Source of the DNA: Streptomyces sp. NBC_00285
Lineage (GTDB): Bacteria > Actinomycetota > Actinomycetes > Streptomycetales > Streptomycetaceae
NCBI RefSeq assembly: GCF_036174265.1
Contig: NZ_CP108055.1
Span: forward strand, 7,006,001-7,070,000
DNA length: 64,000 nucleotides
Direction: 5' to 3'
The notes under the pieces were generated by a model. It did no database searches. It had not been told where the DNA came from and was given only the letters and a program-made list of their open reading frames with translations. Position numbers and translations under genes: made by a program. Positions 1 to 8,417 of the stretch are shown here, piece after piece (position 1 is the stretch's first letter; each line of letters begins with the position of its first letter).

Positions 1-79
1 TCTCACGCCGCCGCGCACGGTATGGGATTCGGTGTCGGGAGGTTCCGTACCAGTGGCCAACTCTTGACTCCGGTCGGGT

Positions 80-370
80 TCAGGGGGCTCGACGGTCGCG
101 GGCCCCCAGACCCTCGTCGTCCGAGTCCGTCCACAGGCTGTTGTCGTACGGGGTGTCCGAGATGGAGACCAGGTCGGGGCGCCGCGCTTTGGCGAGCTCC
201 GGGTCGGTCTCCTTGAGCAGCGCGAGGCTTTCGCGCAGCCGGTCGGCGTCCATCCGGACGCGGCGCATCTCCAGCCCACCGCTGCCCAACTGCTGCTCCA
301 GGCGCTTGACGTGCCGGAGCACTTCGTCGAGCGAACGCTGAGCCGATGTCAGTTCGTCGTTCACGGACAT
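80..370 (-). CDS. Small predicted coiled-coil protein, function unknown
   Basis: A 96-residue acidic, soluble protein of unknown function. Residues 1-60 are rich in Leu, Glu, Arg and Gln with hydrophobic residues at roughly heptad spacing (RSLDEVLRHVKRLEQQL), suggesting a helical coiled coil. The C-terminal third is polar and probably disordered. There is no signal peptide or membrane segment. The ATG at 370 is preceded by a GAGGT Shine-Dalgarno sequence six bases upstream, which supports this start. It diverges from the lipoprotein gene at 750. I do not recognise a named family. The intact frame, GC-biased third positions and good ribosome site argue that it is a real gene. Confidence 0.7.
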   Translation of the reverse strand: MSVNDELTSAQRSLDEVLRHVKRLEQQLGSGGLEMRRVRMDADRLRESLALLKETDPELAKARRPDLVSISDTPYDNSLWTDSDDEGLGARDRRAP

Positions 371-524
371 GACGTGACCTCACTTCCGCGGGCGCGGTGG
401 CCCTGGGCAGGAACGGTCATGCGCCTGCGAGTGTTGCGCGTCACACCTGCCGCGTGGAAGGGGTGTGCACGGATTGCCTCCGGCGGTGGGCGGATGCGTG
501 TGGGTGAGCCGGGGCGCGCGTCCC

Positions 525-593
525 GTGGGGGTGCGCCCCCAGACCCCCCTTCCGCCCGAAGGGCCTCGTCCTCAAACGCCGGACGGGCTGAAA
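525..593. repeat. Streptomyces interspersed intergenic element
   Basis: This lies in the 379-base gap between two divergent genes (371-749), which otherwise shows no gene. It contains a GGGGGTGCGCCCCC hairpin, a CCCGAAGGG hairpin, then CGTCCTCAAACGCCGGACGG. I recognise this combination from memory as an element scattered in many copies between Streptomyces genes. It could fold into RNA stem-loops in either orientation. The remainder of the gap (about 595-735) is less GC-rich and probably holds the promoter for the lipoprotein gene, but I cannot assign boxes confidently. Confidence 0.6.
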
Positions 594-749
594 AATATTG
601 GGCCGGCCGGGTGGGGTTTCCTGCCTCCCGCGCCGTGTCGCCCACTGCTGCCGAACCCTTTCCTCTTCAGTGTCGGCATACATCTGATCAACTCCATATA
701 CCGCCAAACGTGATCAAAACCAGGCGGTGCACCCACGGAGGTAACCGGC

Positions 750-2999
750 ATGTCCCACCACGCCGTCGGACTGCGCGCGGTCATGCGCTCGGTCGCCTTC
801 CTCACCGCGGGTGCGCTCGCGGTACCCGCGCTCGCCGGGTGCAGTACCGAGGAGAGGGCGAGCAAGCCACTCGCGGAGCAGGACATCGCACCCGCCCCCC
901 GCGACCTGGTCGCCGACGGAGGCACCCTGCACTGGGCCGCGGACGCGGTGCCGGAGACCCTCAACACGTTCCAGTCGGACGCGGACGCGACCACCACCAC
1001 CGTCGCCCAGGCGGTCCTGCCGTCGATGTACCGGCTCGACGCCGACGGACGGCCGCAGGCCGACCTGGACTACCTGGAGTCGGCGAAGGTCGTGGAGACC
1101 GAGCCGAAGCAGGTCGTGCTGTACAAACTGAACCAGCAGGCCGTGTGGAGCGACGGCCGGGAGATCGGCGCCGCCGACTTCGCCGCCCAGTGGCGCGCCC
1201 TGTCCGGCAAGGACTCCGCGTACTGGACGGCCCGCAACGCCGGCTACGAGCGCATCGAGAAGATCCAGCGCGGCGCCAACGACCTGGAGGTCCGGGTCAC
1301 CTTCGCGCGGCCGTACGCCGACTGGCGCTCGCTGTTCTCGCCGCTGTACCCGAAGGACGTCATGGGCACCCCGGACTCCTTCAACGACTCCGCCCGCAAG
1401 AAGCTCAAGGTCACCGCCGGTCCCTTCAAGGTGAAGAAGGTCGACCGCAAGGGCGACGAGATCGTCCTCACCCGCAGCCCGCGCTGGTGGGGCCACCCCG
1501 CCAAGCTGGACGAGATCGTGCTGCACGCCGTGCCGCGCGACAAGCGGGCCGCCGCGCTGGCCGCCGGCGAGATCGACCTCGCCGAGATCGACCCGGAGGC
1601 CCTCGGACGCATCAGCCTCGCCGGGCGCGCCGGCGCCAAGGCAGGCAGCACCCCGCTCGCCGGTCCGGGCGGTCTCCCGGCCCACGGCCCCGGCAGCAAC
1701 CTCGGCGCCTCCGACGCGCTGCACTCCTGGGCCGTCGCCCACGGGGACGACGAAGAGGCCGCCGACGACGAGATCAGCGCCCGTGAGAAGGAGCGCAGGA
1801 CGGTCGCCGCGTACGAGCGTGAGCAGACGGCCCTGAAGGGCTTCGAGGTCCGCAGGTCGCTGGAGCCCGCCTACACTCAGCTCGCCCTCAACGGCGCCTC
1901 GGGCCCGCTCACCGACGAGCGGGTCCGCCGGGCCGTGGCCCGTGCCCTCGACCGCAAGGCACTGGCCGGCGTCGTCCTCACCCCGCTCGGACTGCCCGCC
2001 GTACCCGTCGGCAGTCACCTCGCGCTCTCCGGCCAGGACGCCTACGCCGACAACAGCGGCGCCCTCGGCGGCCAGGACACCAAGGAGGCATCGGCGCTCC
2101 TGGCCGACGCCGGCTGGGTGCCCGGAGGGCCGGTGGAGAAGAAGAAGGCGGACAAGGCAGCCGGCGCCAAGGGCAAGAAGGCCAAGAAGGCCAAGAAGGA
2201 ATCCAAGGCCGGCAAGGACTCCGAAGACGGGGACGGGACGTACATCGTCGGGGAGGACGACAAGAGCGACGACAAGGACCCCAAGGACCACGCGAAGAAG
2301 AGCGACGGCGGCTCCCGGCGCCTCGCGCAGGACGGCAAGCAGTACGCCGGCGAGCTGAAGCATGGCGGGGCGCCGGCGGGGGCGTACGCACCCAAGGGCA
2401 CGCCCGCTCCGGCGGGTGCGGCGGCGAAGGTGCTGGCCAAGGGCGGCAAGGCGCTCACCCTGCGGTTCGTGCTGCCGTCGGGGCCGGGGTCGGAGACGCT
2501 GCGGACCGTGGCCGGGCGGATCTCCTCGATGCTGGAGAAGATCGGCATCCGGACCGAGATCTCCAAGGTGTCCGACGAGAGCTACTTCAAGGACCACATC
2601 GCGTCCGGGCAGTACGACCTCGCGCTGTACTCCTGGCCCGCGTCCGCCTTCCCCGCCACCGACGCCCGGCCGATCTTCGCCAAGCCGGTGCCGGCCGCCG
2701 ACGGGTCCCTGAACGTGGAGCAGAACTACACCCGGGTCGGTACCGACCAGGTGGACCAGCTCTTCGACCAGGCCCTCACCACGCTGGACGAGGGGGAGAG
2801 CCGGGGCCTGATCCGCAAGGCCGACTCCCGGATCTGGGCCGCCGCCGGATCCATCCCGCTGTACCAGCGGCCCCAGCTGACGGCTGCGAAGAAGGACCTG
2901 GTGAACGCCGGTGCCTTCGGGTTCCAGACGCCGGTCTACGAGGACATGGGCTTCCTGAAGAAGGGCGCCAAGGCCCCTGCCGGGCCCGCGGGGGACTGA
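750..2999 (+). CDS. LpqW-like lipoprotein (family-5 solute-binding fold)
   Basis: A 749-residue predicted surface lipoprotein. The signal peptide ends in the lipobox LAGC with Cys31 as lipid anchor. The body has the family-5 (peptide/nickel) binding-protein fold: GGTLHWAADAVPETLN near the start, PYADWRSLFSPLYPKDV, and a C-terminal LRFVLPSGPGSETLRTVAGR lobe. Placement directly before typA, plus motif similarity as I recall it, matches M. tuberculosis LpqW, which regulates mannoside glycolipid synthesis instead of acting as a classical transport receptor. No permease or ATPase gene is attached. Residues of about 462-530 form a Lys/Asp-rich low-complexity insertion not expected in family 5. GGAGG at 738 supports the ATG at 750; Met12 is an alternative start. 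Confidence 0.85.
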   Translation: MSHHAVGLRAVMRSVAFLTAGALAVPALAGCSTEERASKPLAEQDIAPAPRDLVADGGTLHWAADAVPETLNTFQSDADATTTTVAQAVLPSMYRLDADGRPQADLDYLESAKVVETEPKQVVLYKLNQQAVWSDGREIGAADFAAQWRALSGKDSAYWTARNAGYERIEKIQRGANDLEVRVTFARPYADWRSLFSPLYPKDVMGTPDSFNDSARKKLKVTAGPFKVKKVDRKGDEIVLTRSPRWWGHPAKLDEIVLHAVPRDKRAAALAAGEIDLAEIDPEALGRISLAGRAGAKAGSTPLAGPGGLPAHGPGSNLGASDALHSWAVAHGDDEEAADDEISAREKERRTVAAYEREQTALKGFEVRRSLEPAYTQLALNGASGPLTDERVRRAVARALDRKALAGVVLTPLGLPAVPVGSHLALSGQDAYADNSGALGGQDTKEASALLADAGWVPGGPVEKKKADKAAGAKGKKAKKAKKESKAGKDSEDGDGTYIVGEDDKSDDKDPKDHAKKSDGGSRRLAQDGKQYAGELKHGGAPAGAYAPKGTPAPAGAAAKVLAKGGKALTLRFVLPSGPGSETLRTVAGRISSMLEKIGIRTEISKVSDESYFKDHIASGQYDLALYSWPASAFPATDARPIFAKPVPAADGSLNVEQNYTRVGTDQVDQLFDQALTTLDEGESRGLIRKADSRIWAAAGSIPLYQRPQLTAAKKDLVNAGAFGFQTPVYEDMGFLKKGAKAPAGPAGD

Positions 3000-3125
3000 G
3001 CCCGGCGAGCCCCGGGTGCACGGGCAACGTACGATGGGGTAAGGCCGTGGCGTGTTCAGCCCGGCAGGGTCCGCGTAACACAGAAGTACGCGTCGGCCTT
3101 CCTCACACTCCAGGAGTACGCCTTC

Positions 3126-5033
3126 ATGGCCACGCGCCACGACATCCGCAACGTCGCCATCGTCGCCCACGTCGACCACGGCAAGACGACCCTCGTCGAC
3201 GCCATGCTGAAGCAGGCCGGTGCCTTCGCAGCGCACGCCGCCGAGTCGCTCGACGACCGAATGATGGACTCGAACGACCTGGAGCGTGAGAAGGGCATCA
3301 CGATCCTGGCCAAGAACACCGCGGTCAAGTACCACCCCAAGGATGGCAGCGATGTCATCACCATCAACATCATCGACACCCCCGGCCACGCCGACTTCGG
3401 TGGTGAGGTCGAGCGCGGCCTGTCGATGGTGGACGCGGTGGTGCTGCTCGTCGACGCCTCCGAGGGCCCGCTGCCGCAGACCCGCTTCGTGCTGCGCAAG
3501 GCGCTCCAGCAGCGGCTGCCCGTCATCCTGTGCATCAACAAGACGGACCGGCCCGACTCCCGTATCGACGAGGTCGTCAACGAGACCTACGACCTCTTCC
3601 TCGACCTGGACGCCGACGAGGAGCAGATCGAGTTCCCGATCGTCTACGCGTGTGCGCGTGCCGGTGTCGCGTCGCTGACCAAGCCGGAGAACGGCACGGT
3701 CCCGGCCGACAGCGACAGCCTGGAGCCGTTCTTCTCCACGATCCTGTCGCACGTCCCGGCCCCGCAGTACGACGAGGCGGCCCCGCTCCAGGCGCACGTC
3801 ACCAACCTGGACGCGGACAACTTCCTCGGCCGTATCGCGCTGCTCCGCGTCGAGGAGGGCGAACTCCGCAAGGGCCAGAGCGTCACGTGGATCAAGCGCG
3901 ACGGCACGATGGCCAACGTCCGCATCACAGAGCTGCTGATGACCGAGGCGCTCACCCGCAAGCCTGCCGAGATGGCCGGCCCCGGTGACATCTGTGCCGT
4001 CGCCGGTATCCCGGACATCATGATCGGCGAGACCCTCGCCGACCCCGAGAACCCGATCCCGCTGCCGCTGATCACGGTCGACGAGCCCGCGATCTCCATG
4101 ACCATCGGCACCAACACCTCGCCGATGGTCGGCCGCGGTGCCACCGGCAAGGGCGCGGACAACAAGGCCGTGGTCAAGGACCGCAAGGTCACCGCCCGCC
4201 AGGTCAAGGACCGCCTCGACCGCGAGCTCATCGGTAACGTCTCGCTGCGCGTCATGGACACCGAGCGTCCCGACGCCTGGGAGGTCCAGGGCCGTGGTGA
4301 GCTCGCGCTCGCCATCCTGGTCGAGCAGATGCGCCGCGAGGGCTTCGAGCTGACCATCGGCAAGCCCCAGGTCGTCACCAAGGAGGTCGACGGCAAGGTC
4401 TACGAGCCGGTCGAGCGCATGACGATCGACGTGCCCGAGGAGCACATGGGCGCGGTCACGCAGCTCATGGGCGTCCGCAAGGGCCGGATGGACAACATGT
4501 CCAACCACGGCTCGGGCTGGGTCCGCCTGGAGTTCGTCGTCCCGTCCCGCGGTCTCATCGGCTTCCGTACGGAGTTCCTGACCGGCACGCGCGGCACGGG
4601 CATCGCCCACTCCATCCACGAGGGGCACGAGCCCTGGTTCGGCGTGCTGTCGACCCGTAACAACGGCTCGCTGGTCGCCGACCGCTCCGGCGCCGTCACC
4701 GCCTTCGCGATGACGAACCTGCAGGAGCGCGGCGTGCTGTTCACCGACCCCGGCACCGAGGTGTACGAGGGCATGATCGTCGGCGAGAACTCGCGCTCCG
4801 ACGACATGGACGTGAACATCACCAAGGAGAAGAAGCTCACCAACATGCGCTCGGCCGCCGCCGACTCGTTCGAGGCGATCGTGCCGCCGCGCAAGCTCTC
4901 CCTGGAGCAGTCCCTGGAGTTCTGCCGCGACGACGAGTGCGTCGAGGTGACTCCGGAGGCGGTACGCATCCGTAAGGTGAAGCTGGACGGCCGCGAGCGC
5001 GCCCGCGCCGCGAGCCGCGCCAAGCACGGCTGA
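3126..5033 (+). CDS. typA: Translational GTPase TypA/BipA
   Basis: A 635-residue ribosome-associated GTPase of the EF-G/LepA superfamily. The G1 motif AHVDHGKTTL lies near residue 15, the switch region contains REKGITI, G3 is DTPGHADF and G4 is NKTDR. These are followed by an EF-Tu-like domain II, EF-G-like domains III and V, and the typical TypA C-terminal region (SNHGSGWVRLEFVVPSRGLIGFRTEF). The length is normal for the family. TypA binds ribosomes and influences assembly and stress or low-temperature growth in other bacteria. The gene starts 126 bases after the LpqW-like gene on the same strand, the same neighbour pair as in mycobacteria. A stem-loop follows the stop codon. Confidence 0.97.
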   Translation: MATRHDIRNVAIVAHVDHGKTTLVDAMLKQAGAFAAHAAESLDDRMMDSNDLEREKGITILAKNTAVKYHPKDGSDVITINIIDTPGHADFGGEVERGLSMVDAVVLLVDASEGPLPQTRFVLRKALQQRLPVILCINKTDRPDSRIDEVVNETYDLFLDLDADEEQIEFPIVYACARAGVASLTKPENGTVPADSDSLEPFFSTILSHVPAPQYDEAAPLQAHVTNLDADNFLGRIALLRVEEGELRKGQSVTWIKRDGTMANVRITELLMTEALTRKPAEMAGPGDICAVAGIPDIMIGETLADPENPIPLPLITVDEPAISMTIGTNTSPMVGRGATGKGADNKAVVKDRKVTARQVKDRLDRELIGNVSLRVMDTERPDAWEVQGRGELALAILVEQMRREGFELTIGKPQVVTKEVDGKVYEPVERMTIDVPEEHMGAVTQLMGVRKGRMDNMSNHGSGWVRLEFVVPSRGLIGFRTEFLTGTRGTGIAHSIHEGHEPWFGVLSTRNNGSLVADRSGAVTAFAMTNLQERGVLFTDPGTEVYEGMIVGENSRSDDMDVNITKEKKLTNMRSAAADSFEAIVPPRKLSLEQSLEFCRDDECVEVTPEAVRIRKVKLDGRERARAASRAKHG

Positions 5034-5058
5034 TCCCACCGCCGACGACAGTCGGCCC

Positions 5059-5089
5059 GCCCGGTTCTTCGGCATCTGAGGAACCGGGC
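5059..5089 (+). terminator. Stem-loop after typA
   Basis: Inverted repeat GCCCGGTTC (5059-5067) and GAACCGGGC (5081-5089) with a 13-base loop, starting 25 bases after the typA stop. There is no U tract, which is common for Streptomyces terminators. The rest of the 373-base gap to bldKA contains an AT-rich tract (about 5245-5280) suitable for a promoter and the short leader ORF at 5292. Confidence 0.6.
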
Positions 5090-5291
5090 ATTCGGCCTGC
5101 CCACAGAAGCCTGTCCGTGACCTATGTGTGACCGTCCGGTAATCGGTAATCCGTCCGTCGTGTTTCGGACATGTGAACGGAAATCCCTTCCGGTATGCCC
5201 GTTTTGCCGGTCTGGCGTCTCGCGTGTCAAGCGCGACCAGGTGTCAATCTTTGCAATTTTTCCTCAAAATATCGCCAGTAGGGAGATCCCT

Positions 5292-5318
5292 ATGTCTTCC
5301 GCCCTTGACGCGCGTTGA
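5292..5318 (+). CDS. Possible 8-codon leader ORF upstream of bldK
   Basis: ATG followed by seven codons and TGA would encode MSSALDAR. AGGGAGAT lies just upstream at ribosome-site spacing. It sits 88 bases before bldKA and downstream of the AT-rich tract at 5245-5280, so it would be in the operon leader if transcription starts in that tract. There is no family to compare with. It could be an upstream ORF influencing translation or termination before the permease genes, or chance. The evidence is the ribosome site and position only. Confidence 0.35.
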   Translation: MSSALDAR

Positions 5319-5406
5319 ACACTTTGGCGACAGTTCCCCCAAACCACAGAACCTGCCGGTATCTGTGCTGCGCACAGCTCTCCAACCCCCCGGGGGAAGT
5401 ACACAC

Positions 5407-6426
5407 ATGACCAGTCCAGTCGCCTTGGACCCCGAGCTCGAGACGGACGCCGAGCCTGTCAAGGCCGAGCAGAAGCTCGAGGGTCGTTCTCCCGGCCAGC
5501 TGATGTGGCAGCGCTTCAAGCGTGACCGTACCGGTGTCATCTGCGCCGTGGTAGTGATTTTGTACTTCGTCGTCGCGCTGCTCGCGCCGCTGCTGACCAA
5601 GCTGAGCGGGACCGACCCGTACACGCTGTACGGGCAGGACCCGACCTACGCGGACAAGCCCATCCTGGACCAGTTCGGTCTGCCCCTGGGTTACTTCGGC
5701 GGCGTCTCGGGAGACCACTGGTTCGGTGTGGAGCCGCAGCTCGGCCGTGACTTGTTCGCCATGCTCATGTACGGCATGCGGACATCGCTGTTCATGGCAC
5801 TCGGTGTGACGGTCCTGCTGATGGTCACGGGCGTGATCATCGGTCTGATCGGCGGGTATTTCGGTGGTCGTACCGACTACTGGATCGGCCGGGTCACCGA
5901 CTTCTTCCTGTCCTTCCCCCAGCAGCTGTTCTTCATCGCCTTCATGCCCGTGGTCACCGCGTTCTTCGTCGACCCGCAGGAGGACACCCCCACGTACTTC
6001 CGCGCACTGGCGATGCTGATCGTGCTGTGGCTGCTGGGCTGGATGGGTATGGCGCGCCTGGTCCGCTCCACCGTGCTGTCCCTGCGTGAGAGGGAGTTCG
6101 TCGAGGCCGCCAAGGTCTCCGGCGCCTCCCCGGCGCGGATCGTCCGCAAGGAGATCCTGCCGAACGTGGTGACGCCGATCCTGGTGCAGTTCACGTACTC
6201 CCTGCCCAGCACCATCCTCACCATCGCCTTCCTCTCCTTCGCCGGAGTCGGTTTCGTCGAGCCGACCCCGGACTGGGGACGACTGTTCGCCGCCGCTGCC
6301 AAGTACACCGAGCAGGACCCGGCGTTCCTCTTCTTCCCCGGCCTGGCGCTGGTGATCTTCGTTCTGGCCTTCAACCTCCTCGGAGACTCGGTCCGGGACG
6401 CTTTCGACCCCAAGTCCGGGCGGTAA
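5407..6426 (+). CDS. bldKA: Oligopeptide ABC transporter permease BldKA (DppC/OppC type)
   Basis: A 339-residue inner-membrane permease. A polar N-terminal region of about 40 residues precedes the first membrane segment (TGVICAVVVILYFVVALLAPL). Further segments follow, and the coupling helix is marked by the EAA-type motif EFVEAAKVSGASPARIVRKEILPNVVTPI. It ends NLLGDSVRDAFDPKSGR, the usual DppC/OppC ending. The chosen ATG at 5407 follows a GGGGGAAG ribosome site; the frame is open further upstream but that part has no coding character. Gene order permease, receptor, permease, ATPase, ATPase matches the S. coelicolor bldK locus, which imports an extracellular peptide signal needed for aerial growth. 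Confidence 0.88.
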   Translation: MTSPVALDPELETDAEPVKAEQKLEGRSPGQLMWQRFKRDRTGVICAVVVILYFVVALLAPLLTKLSGTDPYTLYGQDPTYADKPILDQFGLPLGYFGGVSGDHWFGVEPQLGRDLFAMLMYGMRTSLFMALGVTVLLMVTGVIIGLIGGYFGGRTDYWIGRVTDFFLSFPQQLFFIAFMPVVTAFFVDPQEDTPTYFRALAMLIVLWLLGWMGMARLVRSTVLSLREREFVEAAKVSGASPARIVRKEILPNVVTPILVQFTYSLPSTILTIAFLSFAGVGFVEPTPDWGRLFAAAAKYTEQDPAFLFFPGLALVIFVLAFNLLGDSVRDAFDPKSGR

Positions 6427-6525
6427 CTCGTCCATTGGTGGGGGGTGACTGCCGCCCCCGCGTCGGCCTACCAGCCGCGTCAGGCAGTACTCATGGATAA
6501 CAACCGACAGGTAGGTATTCGCCAA

Positions 6526-8319
6526 ATGAAGCCCATCAGCTCGCGCAGAGCGCGCGCCGTAATCGTCGCCCTTGCAGCCGGTTCCCTGGCTCTCACGGCC
6601 TGCTCCAAGAACGAGGGCGGCGGCTCCGGTACCGACTCGAAGAAGGACCAGAGCGAAGCCTCGGTCCAGTCGAAGGCGGTCACCTACGCCGACGCCGCGG
6701 GGTCGACGGGTCCTGCCGAGGACGTCACGGGCGCCAAGGCCGGCGGCACGATCAACGTCTACCAGGAGGCGGGCCTCTCGCACCTGGACCCGGGCCAGAT
6801 CTACGTCTCCGACGCCGGTCAGGTCGCCAACCTGCTCTTCCGTCGCCTGACCCAGTTCAAGGAGGACGGCAAGGGCGGCGTCTCGGTCGTCGGTGACCTC
6901 GCGACCGACTCGGGCAAGTCCTCGGACGGCGGCAAGACCTGGACCTTCACGCTGAAGGACGGCATCAAGGACCAGAACGGCAACGCGATCACGTCCGCCG
7001 ACGTGCGCCACACCGTCGAGCGTCAGTACGCGAGCTTCATCTTCGACGGCCCGACCTACCTGCAGACCTGGCTGAGCGGCGCGGAGTACCGCAAGGCGCT
7101 CCCGGACGGCGGCTTCGGCAAGAAGCACCTGCCGTCCTCGGTCCTGGACACCCCGGACGGCAAGACGGTCGTCTTCCACTTCGACACCGCGCGTCCTGAC
7201 CTGCCGCAGACCCTGGCCATGGCCGGTTACGCCATCGTCCCGGCGAAGACGGACACGAAGGCGGCGTACGACAAGGCCCCGGTCGCCACCGGCCCGTACA
7301 AGATCGCCTCGAACAAGGTCGGCAAGGAACTCGTTCTCACGAAGAACACCAACTGGGACCCGAAGACCGACTCGGTCCGTCACCAGTACGCGAACAGCTT
7401 CGACTTCCAGTTCGGCGTCACCGAGTCGACCCAGACCAAGCGTCTGATCGCCGACCAGGGTGAGGACAAGAGCGCCATCCAGCTCACCGGCGGCGTCGAG
7501 GCCACGCAGATCCAGGACGTCATCGGCAACCCGGCCGTCAGCAAGCGCACGGTCAAGGGCTACCAGCCCTACGTCATGCAGCTGACGTTCAACCTGACCC
7601 GCGTGAAGGACCTGAAGGTCCGCCAGGCCATCACGTACGCGGTCAACTCCAAGTCGCTCATCGCCGGTGAGGGTGGCGCGTACGGCGGCGACGTGGCGCC
7701 GAACTACTTCGCCCCGACCCTGCCGGGCTACGAGGCGAGCTACGACCCGTACGGCCGTCTGAAGACGCCGCAGGGCAACATCGCGAAGGCCAAGGAGATC
7801 CTCAAGGGCGTTCCGGCGGCCGAGAAGAAGGTCGTCTTCGCCTACTCCAACAGCGAGGCCGGCCAGAAGCGCAAGGTCGCCATCGAGGACGCCCTGACCA
7901 AGGTCGGCTTCGACGTGGTGTCCAAGGAGGTCGACTCCGCGAGCTACTACGAGCAGATCGGCAAGCTCAACAACCCGTACGACCTGTACATCTCGGGCTG
8001 GGGCCAGGACTGGCCGTCGGCGGGCACGGTGATCACGCCCATCTACGACGGTACCCAGGTCGCCGACGGCTCCTCGAACTACTCCCACGTCAAGGACCCC
8101 AAGGTCGACGCGCTGATCAAGCAGGCCCTCTCCGAGGACCCGACCGCGGCCGCCAAGACCTGGAAGGAAGCCCAGCACTACCTGCTGGAGAAGGTCCTCC
8201 CGGCTGCTCCGCTCTGGTACACCAAGCAGTTCCAGCTCTCCGGGTCGAACATCGGCGGTGCCCGCTACGGCTCGGTGTCCAGCCTCATCGACATCACCCG
8301 TCTGTACGTGAAGTCGTAA
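6526..8319 (+). CDS. bldKB: Oligopeptide-binding lipoprotein BldKB
   Basis: A 597-residue family-5 substrate-binding lipoprotein, the extracellular receptor of the BldK importer. The signal peptide MKPISSRRARAVIVALAAG leads to the lipobox LTAC with Cys26. The mature protein carries the typical AGGTINVYQEAGLSHLDP start and a C-terminal ALSEDPTAAAKTWKEAQHY segment. I chose the ATG at 6526 because it gives a proper twin-basic lipoprotein signal; the ATG at 6493 would add 11 polar residues. It follows bldKA by 99 bases. In S. coelicolor BldKB binds the peptide signal for differentiation; here this is inferred from family and position. A strong stem-loop follows the gene. Confidence 0.88.
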   Translation: MKPISSRRARAVIVALAAGSLALTACSKNEGGGSGTDSKKDQSEASVQSKAVTYADAAGSTGPAEDVTGAKAGGTINVYQEAGLSHLDPGQIYVSDAGQVANLLFRRLTQFKEDGKGGVSVVGDLATDSGKSSDGGKTWTFTLKDGIKDQNGNAITSADVRHTVERQYASFIFDGPTYLQTWLSGAEYRKALPDGGFGKKHLPSSVLDTPDGKTVVFHFDTARPDLPQTLAMAGYAIVPAKTDTKAAYDKAPVATGPYKIASNKVGKELVLTKNTNWDPKTDSVRHQYANSFDFQFGVTESTQTKRLIADQGEDKSAIQLTGGVEATQIQDVIGNPAVSKRTVKGYQPYVMQLTFNLTRVKDLKVRQAITYAVNSKSLIAGEGGAYGGDVAPNYFAPTLPGYEASYDPYGRLKTPQGNIAKAKEILKGVPAAEKKVVFAYSNSEAGQKRKVAIEDALTKVGFDVVSKEVDSASYYEQIGKLNNPYDLYISGWGQDWPSAGTVITPIYDGTQVADGSSNYSHVKDPKVDALIKQALSEDPTAAAKTWKEAQHYLLEKVLPAAPLWYTKQFQLSGSNIGGARYGSVSSLIDITRLYVKS

Positions 8320-8335
8320 CTCTCTACGGCTGATC

Positions 8336-8369
8336 GCGGGGGCGCGCACCAGGCGGAGCGCGCCCCCGC
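8336..8369 (+). terminator. Intercistronic stem-loop between bldKB and bldKC
   Basis: Perfect 12-bp inverted repeat GCGGGGGCGCGC (8336-8347) and GCGCGCCCCCGC (8358-8369) with a 10-base loop, placed between the receptor and the downstream permease gene. It most likely acts as a 3' stability element or partial terminator that keeps receptor mRNA above permease/ATPase mRNA, as seen in other binding-protein operons. No separate promoter for bldKC is evident. Confidence 0.7.
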
Positions 8370-8417
8370 ACCTCCGTGAAACCTTCCACCGTCTCCGCAG
8401 AGAGCAGCCCTCCCGCC

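Noticed and set aside
714..5075. A 1453-codon open frame on the minus strand
   Set aside because: It is antisense to the LpqW-like and typA genes, which have clear families. Long antisense frames are an expected effect of GC-rich third codon positions. The same applies to 5290-8349, 8265-10412 and 22373-25696 on the minus strand.
5179..5203. GGAAAT-N16-GTT as SigR- or ECF-type promoter before bldK
   Set aside because: The -35 deviates from GGAAT/GGAAC and the spacing does not fit the SigR form. It lies over 200 bases from bldKA and a better AT-rich candidate region is nearer.
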